Part shown: positions 1-7,372 of the stretch, one piece after another | How the letters are laid out: every line of letters begins with the position of its first letter | How positions within the stretch are numbered: the stretch's first letter is position 1 | DNA from: Streptomyces goshikiensis | GTDB lineage: Bacteria; Actinomycetota; Actinomycetes; Streptomycetales; Streptomycetaceae | Assembly: GCF_014650555.1 (NCBI RefSeq) | Contig: NZ_BMVE01000009.1 | Coordinates: forward strand, 124,001 to 188,000 | Direction: 5' to 3' | Length of the DNA stretch: 64,000 bases | Made by a program: the position numbers and the translations under genes | The notes under the pieces: generated by a model | The model's input: only the letters and a program-made list of their open reading frames with translations | Database searches by the model: none | Told to the model about the DNA's origin: nothing

Positions 1-51
1 TGGGGCCTAAATCGAGTGCGAGTGTTCCGGTCCGGGTGATACAAGGTCAGC

Positions 52-816
52 GTGACTGAGCATCTCTACTTCCCCTCCCTGCTGCGGATGATCGACGAGC
101 GTTCCGCCGCGTTCCGCGAGGCCGTCGCCGCGGCCCCCACCCTCGACGCCGACGTCCCGTCCTGCCCGGGCTGGACGCTGTACGACCTGGCGAACCACCT
201 CAGTGAGGGGGACCGCTTCTGGGCCCACATCGTGCGGAACACCGCGCCGGGCGACGAGCGGCCGAGCAAGGACGGGCTGGCGGCGCCCAGGGAGCGCGAG
301 GCCCTCATAGCCTGGCTGGCCGACTCGACGGAGCAGCTGCTTGCCGCTCTGCGCGAGGCCGGCCCGGACGGGAGCTGCTGGGCCTGGTGGGAGCCGCTGG
401 CCTCGCCGCACACGGTGGCCGCCGTGGCCCGCCGCCGCGTCGCGGAGTCGCTGATCCACACCTACGACGCCCAGCTGGCCTCCGGTGACCCGCAGGAGCT
501 GCCGACGACCGAGGCGGTCGACGCCATCGAGGAGTTCCTCGCCACCGTCTGCACCGTCACGGTCCCGTGGCCGGGTGAGCCCGCGACCATGGACTACCAC
601 GCGGCCGAGGGTGGCTCCTGGCGCCAGACGGTGGACGCCGCCGGTTCCCGCTTCACCCGCCTCACCGCGGCGGACGCCGCCGAGAGCAAGCCCACCGCCG
701 CCATCCACGGCACGGCGAGTGAGATGGCCCTGCTCATGTACATGCGCATCCCGGCCGGCTCGCTGCGGATGGAGGGCGACGCCGACCTGCTCCAGCGGCT
801 GCAGAACGGGGGCTGA
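52..816 (+). CDS. Maleylpyruvate isomerase family mycothiol-dependent enzyme
   Basis: This 254-residue protein has the MDMPI/DinB-like layout. An N-terminal helical bundle carries a CPGW motif (residues 38-41) and a histidine (H49) in the first metal-binding helix. A later helix reads RRRVAESLIHTYDAQ, whose histidine (H136) and aspartate are typical of the second metal ligand set. The family uses mycothiol as cofactor in actinobacteria for thiol-dependent isomerisation or detoxification. The substrate here is unknown. GTG at 52 is the first start in frame after the window edge region. The gene stands alone; a decayed transposase follows on the other strand. Confidence 0.85.
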   Translation: MTEHLYFPSLLRMIDERSAAFREAVAAAPTLDADVPSCPGWTLYDLANHLSEGDRFWAHIVRNTAPGDERPSKDGLAAPREREALIAWLADSTEQLLAALREAGPDGSCWAWWEPLASPHTVAAVARRRVAESLIHTYDAQLASGDPQELPTTEAVDAIEEFLATVCTVTVPWPGEPATMDYHAAEGGSWRQTVDAAGSRFTRLTAADAAESKPTAAIHGTASEMALLMYMRIPAGSLRMEGDADLLQRLQNGG

Positions 817-819
817 GAG

Positions 820-1243
820 AAAAGTGGTCGGCCTTGAGCTCGTAGCGGCGGTGGAGCCGGCGGAAGCCGCCGAGCCGGGCGACAGCGCGCTCGATCGCTC
901 GATCGCCCAGCGGTGCCGGCCGAGGCGGTAGGGTTCGGACCCGTCAGCTCGCCCTTTTCAGGGCCCGCATGTTCACCGCATCGACCGCGCACCTCGACCA
1001 GTCCAGCTCGCCATGCGCGCTGAGTTCGTCCAGGACGACCGAGTGGAGCTTGGCCCACACCCGGGCCCTGCTCCACTCGGTGAAGCGCCGATGGGCGGTA
1101 GGCCCGGACGGGCCGAAACAGGGCGGCAGCTGAGCCCACGTACACCCCGACGTCGCCACGAACACGATCGCCGCCAACACCTCCCGGTCCCCGTACCGAC
1201 GCCGACCGCCGCCCTGCGGGCGCGTCGGCGCAGCCGGCACCAC
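820..1243 (-). pseudogene. IS5-family transposase remnant (internal deletion plus frameshift)
   Basis: On the minus strand the first 90 or so residues match the N-terminus of Streptomyces IS5-type transposases (GGGRRRYGDREVLAA, TSGCTWAQLP, FGPSGPTAHRRFTEW, ELDWSRCAVD). Just after MRALKR the frame stops. The sequence then jumps to the typical C-terminal stretch, readable as YRLGRHRWAIER and, one frame over, FRRLHRRYELKADHF. The catalytic middle part is therefore deleted. The frame change coincides with a tandem 8-bp duplication (CTCGATCG twice, about 889-906). The element cannot encode an active transposase. Confidence 0.8.
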
Positions 1244-1306
1244 CGGGCGGGGACCGTCCCGCTCTTGCCCCTCACCCCTTCTGGGTTATAGCGTCTAACA
1301 ATCACG

Positions 1307-1334
1307 TGATGCCTTGCCGATCGGCAGGGCATCA
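1307..1334. promoter_or_regulatory. 28-bp near-perfect palindrome upstream of SRPBCC gene
   Basis: The arms TGATGCCTTGCCGA and TCGGCAGGGCATCA are inverted repeats with one mismatch and no spacer. The palindrome ends 28 bp before the start codon of the secreted SRPBCC gene and lies beside the IS remnant. It could be an operator or a leftover of the insertion. The sequence does not decide between these. Confidence 0.45.
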
Positions 1335-1362
1335 AGTCGCGCGTCTCACGAAGGGGAGCCCC

Positions 1363-2001
1363 ATGCCCGGGACCCATCGCACGCACCTCCGCGCCCTGTT
1401 CACCGTCCCCCTCGCCATCGGGCTCCTCGGCGGCGCCGCGTTACCCGCTGGAGCGGCGGCTTCCTCCGGCTCCCGCGCCGCCGAGTCCCTCACCTGCCGC
1501 GGAGCCGGCGTCGACCCCGCCGCCCGCGTCCGCCACCGGGCCGAGATCCTCGTCCGCGCCCCGCTGCGCACCGTCTGGAAGCTCCAGACCGACATCGAGC
1601 GCTGGCCGTCCTGGCAGGCTCCCGTGACCACCGCGGAACGCCTCGACCACGGCCCCCTCCGCCGGGGTTCGGCCTTCCGGTGGACGACCCCGGTACCCCC
1701 CAATCCGACCCCGGCCACCCGCCTGGACATCACCTCGACCGTCGGACAGCTCCGGCACCACTCCTGCATCCGCTGGACCGGCCCCGCGACCGGCGAGGGA
1801 CTCCACATCGACGGCGTCCACGTCTGGAACTTCACCGCGGTCCCCGGAGGCGTCAGGGTTAGCACCGAGGAGACCCACACCGGCCCCCAGGTCGACGCGG
1901 ACGTCCCCACCGCGACCGCCATCCTCCGCCAGGGCCTCGACGCATGGCTGAGCGACCTCAAGACCACCGCCGAGGCCCGCACCCCCCACCAGCCGAACTG
2001 A
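1363..2001 (+). CDS. Secreted SRPBCC (START-like/polyketide cyclase) family protein
   Basis: The ATG at 1363 follows an AAGGGGAG ribosome-binding site and gives 212 residues. Residues 1-30 are a signal peptide (basic start, then a hydrophobic stretch ending in PAGAAA). The mature part shows the SRPBCC pattern: an early ILVRAPLRTVWKLQTDIERWPSW segment of the type that opens these hydrophobic-pocket folds, then alternating strands and a C-terminal long helix (AILRQGLDAWLSDLKTTA). Such proteins bind or modify hydrophobic ligands; the ligand here is unknown. Most family members are cytoplasmic, so a secreted form is less usual. Confidence 0.75.
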   Translation: MPGTHRTHLRALFTVPLAIGLLGGAALPAGAAASSGSRAAESLTCRGAGVDPAARVRHRAEILVRAPLRTVWKLQTDIERWPSWQAPVTTAERLDHGPLRRGSAFRWTTPVPPNPTPATRLDITSTVGQLRHHSCIRWTGPATGEGLHIDGVHVWNFTAVPGGVRVSTEETHTGPQVDADVPTATAILRQGLDAWLSDLKTTAEARTPHQPN

Positions 2002-2033
2002 CCGCGAACGGCGCGGGTGTTACCTTCCCTGTC

Positions 2034-2663
2034 GTGGCGGAACACCAGGACGAGACCAGGGCGGCCTACGACGCGGTCGTCGAGCTCTACGCGTCGATGT
2101 TCGCCGACCGGCTGGAGACGCAGCCGTTCGCGCGGGCCATGGTCGCCACCTTCGCCGAGCTGGTGCGCGCGACGGGCAACACGCGGACGGCCGACGTCGG
2201 ATGCGGCCCCGGACACCTGACGGCGATGCTGCACGACCTGGAGCTGGACGCCTTCGGCCTCGACATCTCCCCGGCCATGATCGGCCACGCCCGGCGCACG
2301 CACCCCTCCCTGCGGTTCGAGGAGGCGCGGATGGAGGCCCTGCCCGTCGGGGACCGCGCGCTGGGCGGCGTGGTGGCCCGCTACTCGATGATCCACACCC
2401 CGCCGGCGGAACTGCCCGCGCTGCTCGCCGAGCAGGCGCGCGTCCTGGCGCCCGGGGGCCTGCTCCTGGTCTCGTTCTTCGGGACCGAAGGGCCGGAGCC
2501 GGTCCGTTTCGACCACAAGGTGACGCCCGCGTACAGCTGGCCGGTGGACCTCTTCGCCGAGCTGCTGACCGGGGCCGGCCTCGCACCCTTCGCCCGACTG
2601 CTCCACGACCCGGCCACCGAGCGGGGCTTCCTCGACGCCCACGTACTGGCCCGCCTCCCGTAA
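2034..2663 (+). CDS. Class I SAM-dependent methyltransferase
   Basis: The 209-residue protein has the Rossmann-type SAM motif I DVGCGPG (about residues 54-60), an acidic motif II region (FGLDISPAM), the MEALPV/YSMIHTP region and the LAPGGLLLVSFF strand typical of Methyltransf_11/25 enzymes. The substrate is not predictable. The GTG at 2034 is preferred because the alignable family region begins right after it. A longer in-frame reading from 1944 would overlap the preceding gene, and no good ribosome-binding site is visible, so translation may be leaderless or coupled. Confidence 0.8.
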   Translation: MAEHQDETRAAYDAVVELYASMFADRLETQPFARAMVATFAELVRATGNTRTADVGCGPGHLTAMLHDLELDAFGLDISPAMIGHARRTHPSLRFEEARMEALPVGDRALGGVVARYSMIHTPPAELPALLAEQARVLAPGGLLLVSFFGTEGPEPVRFDHKVTPAYSWPVDLFAELLTGAGLAPFARLLHDPATERGFLDAHVLARLP

Positions 2664-2881
2664 CCCGGCTCACGCGCGAGTCCCCAGCCGGGGAGGCCGC
2701 CGGGCACCGCCACCTCGGCCGGGCGGGGAAGTACGTGCCGTCGAACAGCGGCCCGGCGCGGCTCGGCGCCCTCGGCCCCTGCGCGCACGCCGTTGCCCAC
2801 GCCGTCGCCGCGCCGCCGGACACACCGAGCAGCCGCGGGATGCGCGGCCGGCACCCCCGGCCGGCGCCCCCCCGCGGCCGG

Positions 2882-3289
2882 TCAGGCCCGTGGCAGCCAT
2901 CCCGCGGCGAAGTCCGCGCGGTCCCTCGCCCGTTGCGCCCGCTCCTCGATCAGCCGCCGGAAGCCGGCCAGCGCGTACCGCTCGCCGACGGCCGATCCCG
3001 GCCCGGGGATGCCGGCGACCTCGGCCATCAGCCGCTGTGGCTGCGGCTGCCAGCCGATGGCCAGGACCCGCAGGCCCAGGCCCTCCGCGCGCCGGTGCAG
3101 ATCCAACAGGTGCAGCAGACCGTCGGCGTCCATGGAAACCATGCCGTGCAGATCCACCATGAGGTCCCGTTCGAAACCCGTGACCCCCTCCAGCGCCCGC
3201 TGGAGCGCCGCCCCCGCCTCGTCGTCGAGATTCCCGCTGACCTTGGCCAGGACCGAACCGCCGCTGCACTGGACGTCCATGGTGATCAA
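2882..3289 (-). CDS. STAS-domain protein (anti-sigma factor antagonist-like)
   Basis: The 135-residue protein has the STAS layout: an N-terminal strand pair (VLAKVSGNLDDEAGAALQ), then LMVDLHGMVSMDADGLLHLLDLHRRA, where family members carry D-S/T-G around the regulatory phosphorylation site, then LGLRVLAIG. Here the usual SxG/DSSG serine position reads MDADG, so phosphoswitch control by a kinase is doubtful. TTG at 3289 is chosen because a strong GGAGGAG site lies 7-8 bases upstream. The role would be partner-switching control of a sigma factor, inferred from the family only. No anti-sigma gene is adjacent. Confidence 0.75.
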   Translation of the reverse strand: MITMDVQCSGGSVLAKVSGNLDDEAGAALQRALEGVTGFERDLMVDLHGMVSMDADGLLHLLDLHRRAEGLGLRVLAIGWQPQPQRLMAEVAGIPGPGSAVGERYALAGFRRLIEERAQRARDRADFAAGWLPRA

Positions 3290-3416
3290 TGCGTTCTCCT
3301 CCCACCCGCGGGCACCGCGCCCGCCGGCCCTCCCATCCTGACCCGGCGCTCCCGGCCAGGCTGCGAGGCTCGCTGGGGCTCGGGCATCCGCGCGCCGCCC
3401 GGCCCGGAGGATTTCG

Positions 3417-3446
3417 TTAGACAGGCGAATAGTTTCCCTACATAAT
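3417..3446 (+). promoter_or_regulatory. Predicted sigma70-type promoter of the FMN-binding protein gene
   Basis: TTAGAC (3417-3422) and CATAAT (3441-3446) are separated by 18 bp. The -10 box ends 8 bp before the ATG at 3455, which suggests a leaderless or nearly leaderless transcript. The surrounding bases are clearly AT-richer than the flanks. The heptamer TTAGACA also occurs again just before the ATG. Confidence 0.5.
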
Positions 3447-3454
3447 CCTTAGAC

Positions 3455-4042
3455 ATGGGAAAGGCTTACGAACGCATCGACGGCCGGCTGCGTACCTTCA
3501 TCGAGCAGCAGCCGGTCTTCTTCACCGCGACCGCCCCGCTGGTCGGCGACGGCACGGTCAACCTCTCCCCCAAGGGCCTCAAGGGCTCCTTCGCGGTGCT
3601 CGACGAGAAGCGGATCGCCTATCTCGACTTCGCCGGCAGCACCGCCGAGACCATCGCACACCTGCGGGAGAACGGCCGGATCACGGTGATGTGGTGCGCG
3701 TTCCAGGGACCGCCCAACATCGTCCGCGTACACGGCCGTGGCGAGCCCGTCTTCCGCGACGACCCGCGTTTCGGGGAACTGCTCGCGCACTTCCCCGACA
3801 TCGACCCGGCCCCGCACGGCCTGCGCGCGATCATCGTGGTGACGGCCGAACTCGTCCGCGACTCCTGCGGATACGGGGTGCCCTTCATGTCGTACGACGA
3901 GGACCGCGACCTGCACGGCAAGCGCTTCGCGCGCGAGGACGACGCCTCGCTGAGCGCGTACTTCAGCAAGAAGGACCACATCGCGCAGAGCATCGACGGC
4001 CTGCCCGGCCTGCCCCTCCCGCTGCCCCCCGGCAACTTCTGA
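3455..4042 (+). CDS. Pyridoxamine 5'-phosphate oxidase-family FMN-binding protein
   Basis: This 195-residue protein has the split-barrel flavin-reductase-like signature: FFTATAPLVGDGTVNLSPKG at the N-terminus, a central IAYLDFAGS-AETIAHLRENGRITVMW strand-helix pair, then NIVRVHGRGE. These are the hallmark blocks of the actinobacterial PPOX group, which binds FMN or F420 and reduces small molecules. Substrate and cofactor cannot be assigned. It is a single gene with its own promoter just upstream. A decayed PadR gene follows at once. Confidence 0.8.
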   Translation: MGKAYERIDGRLRTFIEQQPVFFTATAPLVGDGTVNLSPKGLKGSFAVLDEKRIAYLDFAGSTAETIAHLRENGRITVMWCAFQGPPNIVRVHGRGEPVFRDDPRFGELLAHFPDIDPAPHGLRAIIVVTAELVRDSCGYGVPFMSYDEDRDLHGKRFAREDDASLSAYFSKKDHIAQSIDGLPGLPLPLPPGNF

Positions 4043-4240
4043 GCCCCGAGCCGGACCGGCCCGGCTGGGTGGCCTCCCGCAAGGAGGACATCGACCCCCG
4101 CCCGCCGGTACTACCGCCTCACCGCCACCGACGCCGGGAAGGCCGGCGAGGCGCTGACCAAGGCCCGCCGCCCGAGCCGCACCGCCCTGCGCGGCCTGGC
4201 GGCCTCCGCGGCCCCCGCCGCCCCCGCGCGCCGCGGCGCG
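4043..4240 (+). pseudogene. PadR-type transcriptional regulator remnant, frameshifted
   Basis: Right after the FMN-binding gene one frame reads PGWVASRKEDIDP and the next frame reads ARRYYRLTATDAGKAGEAL. Together these match the wing and following helix of PadR-family regulators (usually GWV-S-WE-IDP ... RRYYRLT). The single-base frame change and missing N-terminal half mean this is a relic. It may once have regulated the neighbouring gene. Confidence 0.55.
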
Positions 4241-4244
4241 GGCC

Positions 4245-4439
4245 TCAGTGCTCCCACCAGAGATCGATCGACGCGCTGACCCGGTCCCGCAGGCAGGACG
4301 AGTGCGCGCGGACCTGCTGACGCAGCACACCAGCGTCGTGCGCGGGGTCGAGCGGATCGAACCGGACCACGGTCGCCGACGCGTCCTGCTCCACATCGAC
4401 GGTCAGGTCACAGAAACAACAGGCGTACTTCACATCCAA
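4245..4439 (-). CDS. Hypothetical small protein with CxxC-like cysteines
   Basis: This 64-residue reading frame starts at a TTG with GAGGAAG about 7 bases upstream. The protein begins MDVKYACCFCDLTVD and has a further cysteine in the middle (HSSCLRD) and a WWEH end. The cysteines could bind a metal. No family is recognised. Codon use looks coding, with strong G/C third positions. Its divergent promoter region would overlap the operator cluster at 4529-4582. Confidence 0.5.
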   Translation of the reverse strand: MDVKYACCFCDLTVDVEQDASATVVRFDPLDPAHDAGVLRQQVRAHSSCLRDRVSASIDLWWEH

Positions 4440-4528
4440 CAGTGCACTTCCTCAGCGCCAGTCCACGGCGCCGGGCGCGCCGCCACCCGAACCTACGGGA
4501 GACACCCGCGCGGCACACACCGATTTCC

Positions 4529-4582
4529 ACCACCTTCTTTCCCGCCAGGAAAGAAGGTGGTACTTTCTCTACAGGAAAGTAC
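4529..4582. promoter_or_regulatory. Two overlapping palindromes (operator cluster)
   Basis: A first inverted repeat has 14-bp arms (ACCACCTTCTTTCC / GGAAAGAAGGTGGT, 5-bp spacer, 4529-4561). It runs directly into a second one with 8-bp arms (GTACTTTC / GAAAGTAC, 7-bp spacer, 4560-4582). Both carry the same ACTTTC/GAAAG-type core. They lie 30-80 bp before the membrane protein/winged-helix regulator operon, so autoregulation by that regulator is the simplest reading. Confidence 0.6.
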
Positions 4583-4612
4583 TCGGAAGACCGATGACCA
4601 GGAACGCCGCCC

Positions 4613-5065
4613 ATGAACCCTCACGACGCGCAGACCGCCCTCAACGCCATACGGCACCGGCAGGAGCAGACGTTCGACGCCTATCTGCGGCACGCCCACT
4701 CCCGCCCCTACGTGCTCATCGCGGCGCTGGGCCTGTTCCTCGTGTGCGCGTCCTTCGATCTGCAGAGCCCTTGGAGGGCCGCCGTGGTCGTGGTGGCGAA
4801 CGGGCTGACCCTGGGCGGGCTGTTCGTGCACCAGCGCCGGGCTCCCGTTCGCCGGAAGACCGCCGGCCCGGAGACGCTGTTCTACGCGGCCGTGGGGGTG
4901 GCCCTCCTCGGGCTCTTCTGGGCGGTGGCGATCGGCGCCCACTTCCTCGGCCTTCCGGCGCGGCACACGCTCGCCGCGGCCGTCACCGCCCTCGCGGCCG
5001 TGGTCGCCTCGTACGCGTTGCGCCCGGTCGCCGAGTCGATCGTCCGCGGGAACGGCAACGGCTGA
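4613..5065 (+). CDS. Small integral membrane protein, regulator-coupled
   Basis: This 150-residue protein has four predicted membrane helices, arranged as two pairs (about residues 32-48 and 54-72, then 86-107 and 117-137), with a basic loop RRAPVRRKT between the pairs. No known family is recognised. Its stop codon overlaps the start of the following winged-helix regulator (TGATG), so the two are translated together. The paired operator upstream suggests the pair is induced by a signal sensed by the regulator or the membrane protein. Confidence 0.7.
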   Translation: MNPHDAQTALNAIRHRQEQTFDAYLRHAHSRPYVLIAALGLFLVCASFDLQSPWRAAVVVVANGLTLGGLFVHQRRAPVRRKTAGPETLFYAAVGVALLGLFWAVAIGAHFLGLPARHTLAAAVTALAAVVASYALRPVAESIVRGNGNG

Positions 5066-5367
5066 TGGACCCCGACTTCGACGAGTTCCTGCACGTCCCG
5101 GCGCGACTCGCGGTCGTCGCGCTGCTGACTCCGGCCGACTGGGTGGAGTTCGGGTTCGTCCGCGACGCGGTGGGCACCAGCGACTCGGCCCTGTCCAAGC
5201 AGATCGCCGCACTGGCGGGCGCCGGGTACGTCGAGGTCCGCAAGACGCGGAACAGCACGGGACGCCACACCCACCTCCGCCTCACCCCGCACGGGCGCCA
5301 GGCGTTCCAGCGGCACGCCTCGGCCCTGGAGAGGATCGTGGCGGCGGCGCGCACGCCTCCGCTGTAG
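5065..5367 (+). CDS. Winged-helix transcriptional regulator (MarR/ArsR-like, single domain)
   Basis: This 100-residue protein is one winged-helix domain: LAVVALLTPADWVEFGFVRDAVG, recognition helix SALSKQIAALAGAGYVEVRK, wing NSTGRHTHLRLTPHGRQAF. It resembles the short 'DUF/HTH_34' regulators found next to small membrane proteins. It overlaps the upstream gene by one base. It is the likely binder of the palindromes at 4529-4582. Confidence 0.8.
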   Translation: MDPDFDEFLHVPARLAVVALLTPADWVEFGFVRDAVGTSDSALSKQIAALAGAGYVEVRKTRNSTGRHTHLRLTPHGRQAFQRHASALERIVAAARTPPL

Positions 5368-5400
5368 TCGCGCCATCGCCGCCCGGCAGTGCCGCAGCGC

Positions 5401-5910
5401 CTACGGGGCGGGAGCCGCGGTCTCCCGCGAGGCGCGCGGCGGGTGGCACGCGGCGCGGGCGCCGTCTTCCTCCGGGCGCGGCCAGTACCGCCCTTCGAGG
5501 GCCTCGGCGCTGCGGTTGAGCCGGACCAGGACGTCCTCCAGCTCCCGCACCTCCGCGGGGGACCAGTCGGCGACCACCCGGGCCAGACAGGACCGGTTGA
5601 CCTCGCGGTCTCCGGCGAGCCGGTGCCCGCCTTCGGCGGTGATGCGCAGCTTGCGGGCCATGCCGCCGTCCGGGTCCGCGACGCGCTCGGCCAGTCCGCA
5701 GCGCAGCAGCGCGGCCGTCTGGCGGTTCACGGTCGAGGTGTCGAGCCCGAAGGCCTCCGCCAACTGTCCGATGGACATCGGGCCTTGCGTGTCGATCCGG
5801 CTGAGCAGCAGGTACGCCGACCGCTCCAGGCGTTCGGGGTCGCGCTCGCGCCGGGCGAGCACCTGGTGCCGCGTGAGCAGCATCAGCTCCCGCTCCAGTT
5901 TCTCCAGCAC
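5401..5910 (-). CDS. MarR-family transcriptional regulator
   Basis: The GTG at 5910 has a GGAGG site 6-8 bases upstream and gives 169 residues. The MarR winged helix is clear: SAYLLLSRIDTQGPMSIGQLAEAFGLDTSTVNRQTAALLRCGLAERVADPDGGMARKLRITAEG, followed by dimerisation helices ending in a charged tail. It is divergent from an Old Yellow Enzyme gene with a palindrome between them, so it probably represses that gene and itself and responds to a phenolic or electrophilic ligand (inference from MarR biology). Confidence 0.85.
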   Translation of the reverse strand: MLEKLERELMLLTRHQVLARRERDPERLERSAYLLLSRIDTQGPMSIGQLAEAFGLDTSTVNRQTAALLRCGLAERVADPDGGMARKLRITAEGGHRLAGDREVNRSCLARVVADWSPAEVRELEDVLVRLNRSAEALEGRYWPRPEEDGARAACHPPRASRETAAPAP

Positions 5911-5982
5911 TGCGCCTCCCCCTCCTTCCGGCGCTCCATTATCGCCCATCGCCGATCCGCGGACCGGCGGACCGCGGCAATA

Positions 5983-6011
5983 TGCATCATACATAGCGTG
6001 TGTACTATGCA
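5983..6011. promoter_or_regulatory. Predicted MarR operator in the divergent promoter region
   Basis: CATAG and CTATG (5992-5996, 6005-6009) are inverted with an 8-bp spacer. They are framed by TGCAT and ATGCA (5983-5987, 6007-6011). The region is AT-rich against a GC-rich background and lies between the MarR start and the reductase start. Confidence 0.5.
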
Positions 6012-6062
6012 CTTCTCGTCGTCCCCCCGACGAACCACAGCCTCACCCCCCGGAGGACCCGC

Positions 6063-7193
6063 ATGACCGTCACCACGTCCACCGCCTCCCGCGCGGCCGA
6101 GATCCTGTCCCGGCCCGTCACGCTGAACGGCCTGACCGTCCCCAACCGCATCGCGATGGCTCCGATGACGCGGATGTTCTCCCCCGGCGGCGTGCCCGGT
6201 GAGGACGTACGGGCGTACTACGCCAGCCGGGCCGCCGCGGGCGTGGGCCTGATCGTCACCGAGGGCACCTACGTGGGCCACCAGTCCGCCGGGCAGAGCG
6301 ACCGGGTGCCGCGGTTCCACGGCGAGGACCAGCTGGCGGGGTGGGCGAAGGTCGCCGCGGCCGTGCACGAGGCGGGCGGCACGATCGTGCCTCAGCTGTG
6401 GCACATAGGCATGGTGCGCAAGCAGGGCGACGCGCCGTACGCCGACGCGCCCGCCGTCGGCCCCTCCGGCATCCGCGTCGACGGCACCGAGGGAACCGGC
6501 GAGGCGATGACCCGCGCCGACCTCGACGACGTCATCGGCGCGTTCGCCGACGCCGCCGCGGAAGCCGAGCGGATCGGCTTCGACGGCGTCGAACTGCACG
6601 GCGCCCACGGCTACCTGCTCGACCAGTTCCTGTGGGAGCGGACCAACCGCCGCACCGACGCCTACGGCGGCGACGCGGTGGCCCGTACGAAGTTCGCCGC
6701 CGAGATCGTGGCCGCGGTCCGCGAGCGCGTCCGGGCCGACTTCCCGGTGATCTTCCGCTACTCGCAGTGGAAGCAGGAGGCCTACGACGCCCGCCTCGCG
6801 CAGACCCCGCAGGAGCTGGAGGCGATCCTGGCCCCGCTGGCGGCGGCCGGCGTCGACGTCTTCCACGCCTCCACCCGGCGCTACTGGCTCCCGGAGTTCG
6901 AGGGCTCGGACCTGAACCTGGCGGGCTGGACGAAGAAGCTCACCGGCCGGCCGACCATCACCGTCGGCTCGGTCGGCCTCGACGGCGACTTCATCCGCGC
7001 CTTCGCGGGCGAGGGCGCGGCGCTCGGCGACATCGACAACCTCCTGGACCGCATGGAACGCGACGAGTTCGACATGGTCGCCGTCGGCCGGGCGCTGCTC
7101 CAGGACCCGCACTGGGCGGCGAAGGTCCTCGGCAACCGCCTCGACGAGCTGAAGCCGTACGACGCGGCGGCGCTCAAGTCGCTCAGCCGGTAG
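6063..7193 (+). CDS. NADH:flavin oxidoreductase / Old Yellow Enzyme family alkene reductase
   Basis: The ATG at 6063 follows GGAGG and gives 376 residues. It is a flavin-binding TIM barrel: LNGLTVPNRIAMAPMTR at the N-terminus, QLWHIG (111-116), the substrate-binding HGAH (179-182), GYLLDQFLW and R-TDAYGG, and a late FDMVAVGRALLQDP phosphate-binding segment. The family reduces activated C=C bonds with NAD(P)H. It is divergent from the MarR regulator that presumably controls it, an arrangement typical of detoxification modules. Confidence 0.9.
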   Translation: MTVTTSTASRAAEILSRPVTLNGLTVPNRIAMAPMTRMFSPGGVPGEDVRAYYASRAAAGVGLIVTEGTYVGHQSAGQSDRVPRFHGEDQLAGWAKVAAAVHEAGGTIVPQLWHIGMVRKQGDAPYADAPAVGPSGIRVDGTEGTGEAMTRADLDDVIGAFADAAAEAERIGFDGVELHGAHGYLLDQFLWERTNRRTDAYGGDAVARTKFAAEIVAAVRERVRADFPVIFRYSQWKQEAYDARLAQTPQELEAILAPLAAAGVDVFHASTRRYWLPEFEGSDLNLAGWTKKLTGRPTITVGSVGLDGDFIRAFAGEGAALGDIDNLLDRMERDEFDMVAVGRALLQDPHWAAKVLGNRLDELKPYDAAALKSLSR

Positions 7194-7372
7194 CCGCCAG
7201 CCGCAGCGGGGCCGCCGACCGCCGCACAGGAGTCGGCCGGCCCCGCCGCCCGGGTTTGGGACCCGCGATCGCGGCCATACGGCCACCGAACAGCGTCCGG
7301 CCCCGCCACGGGGTCCGACCCGAGCGGGCCGGGAACCACGGCGCGCGCAGCGTCTGCCCGAGGAGCCCCGCC

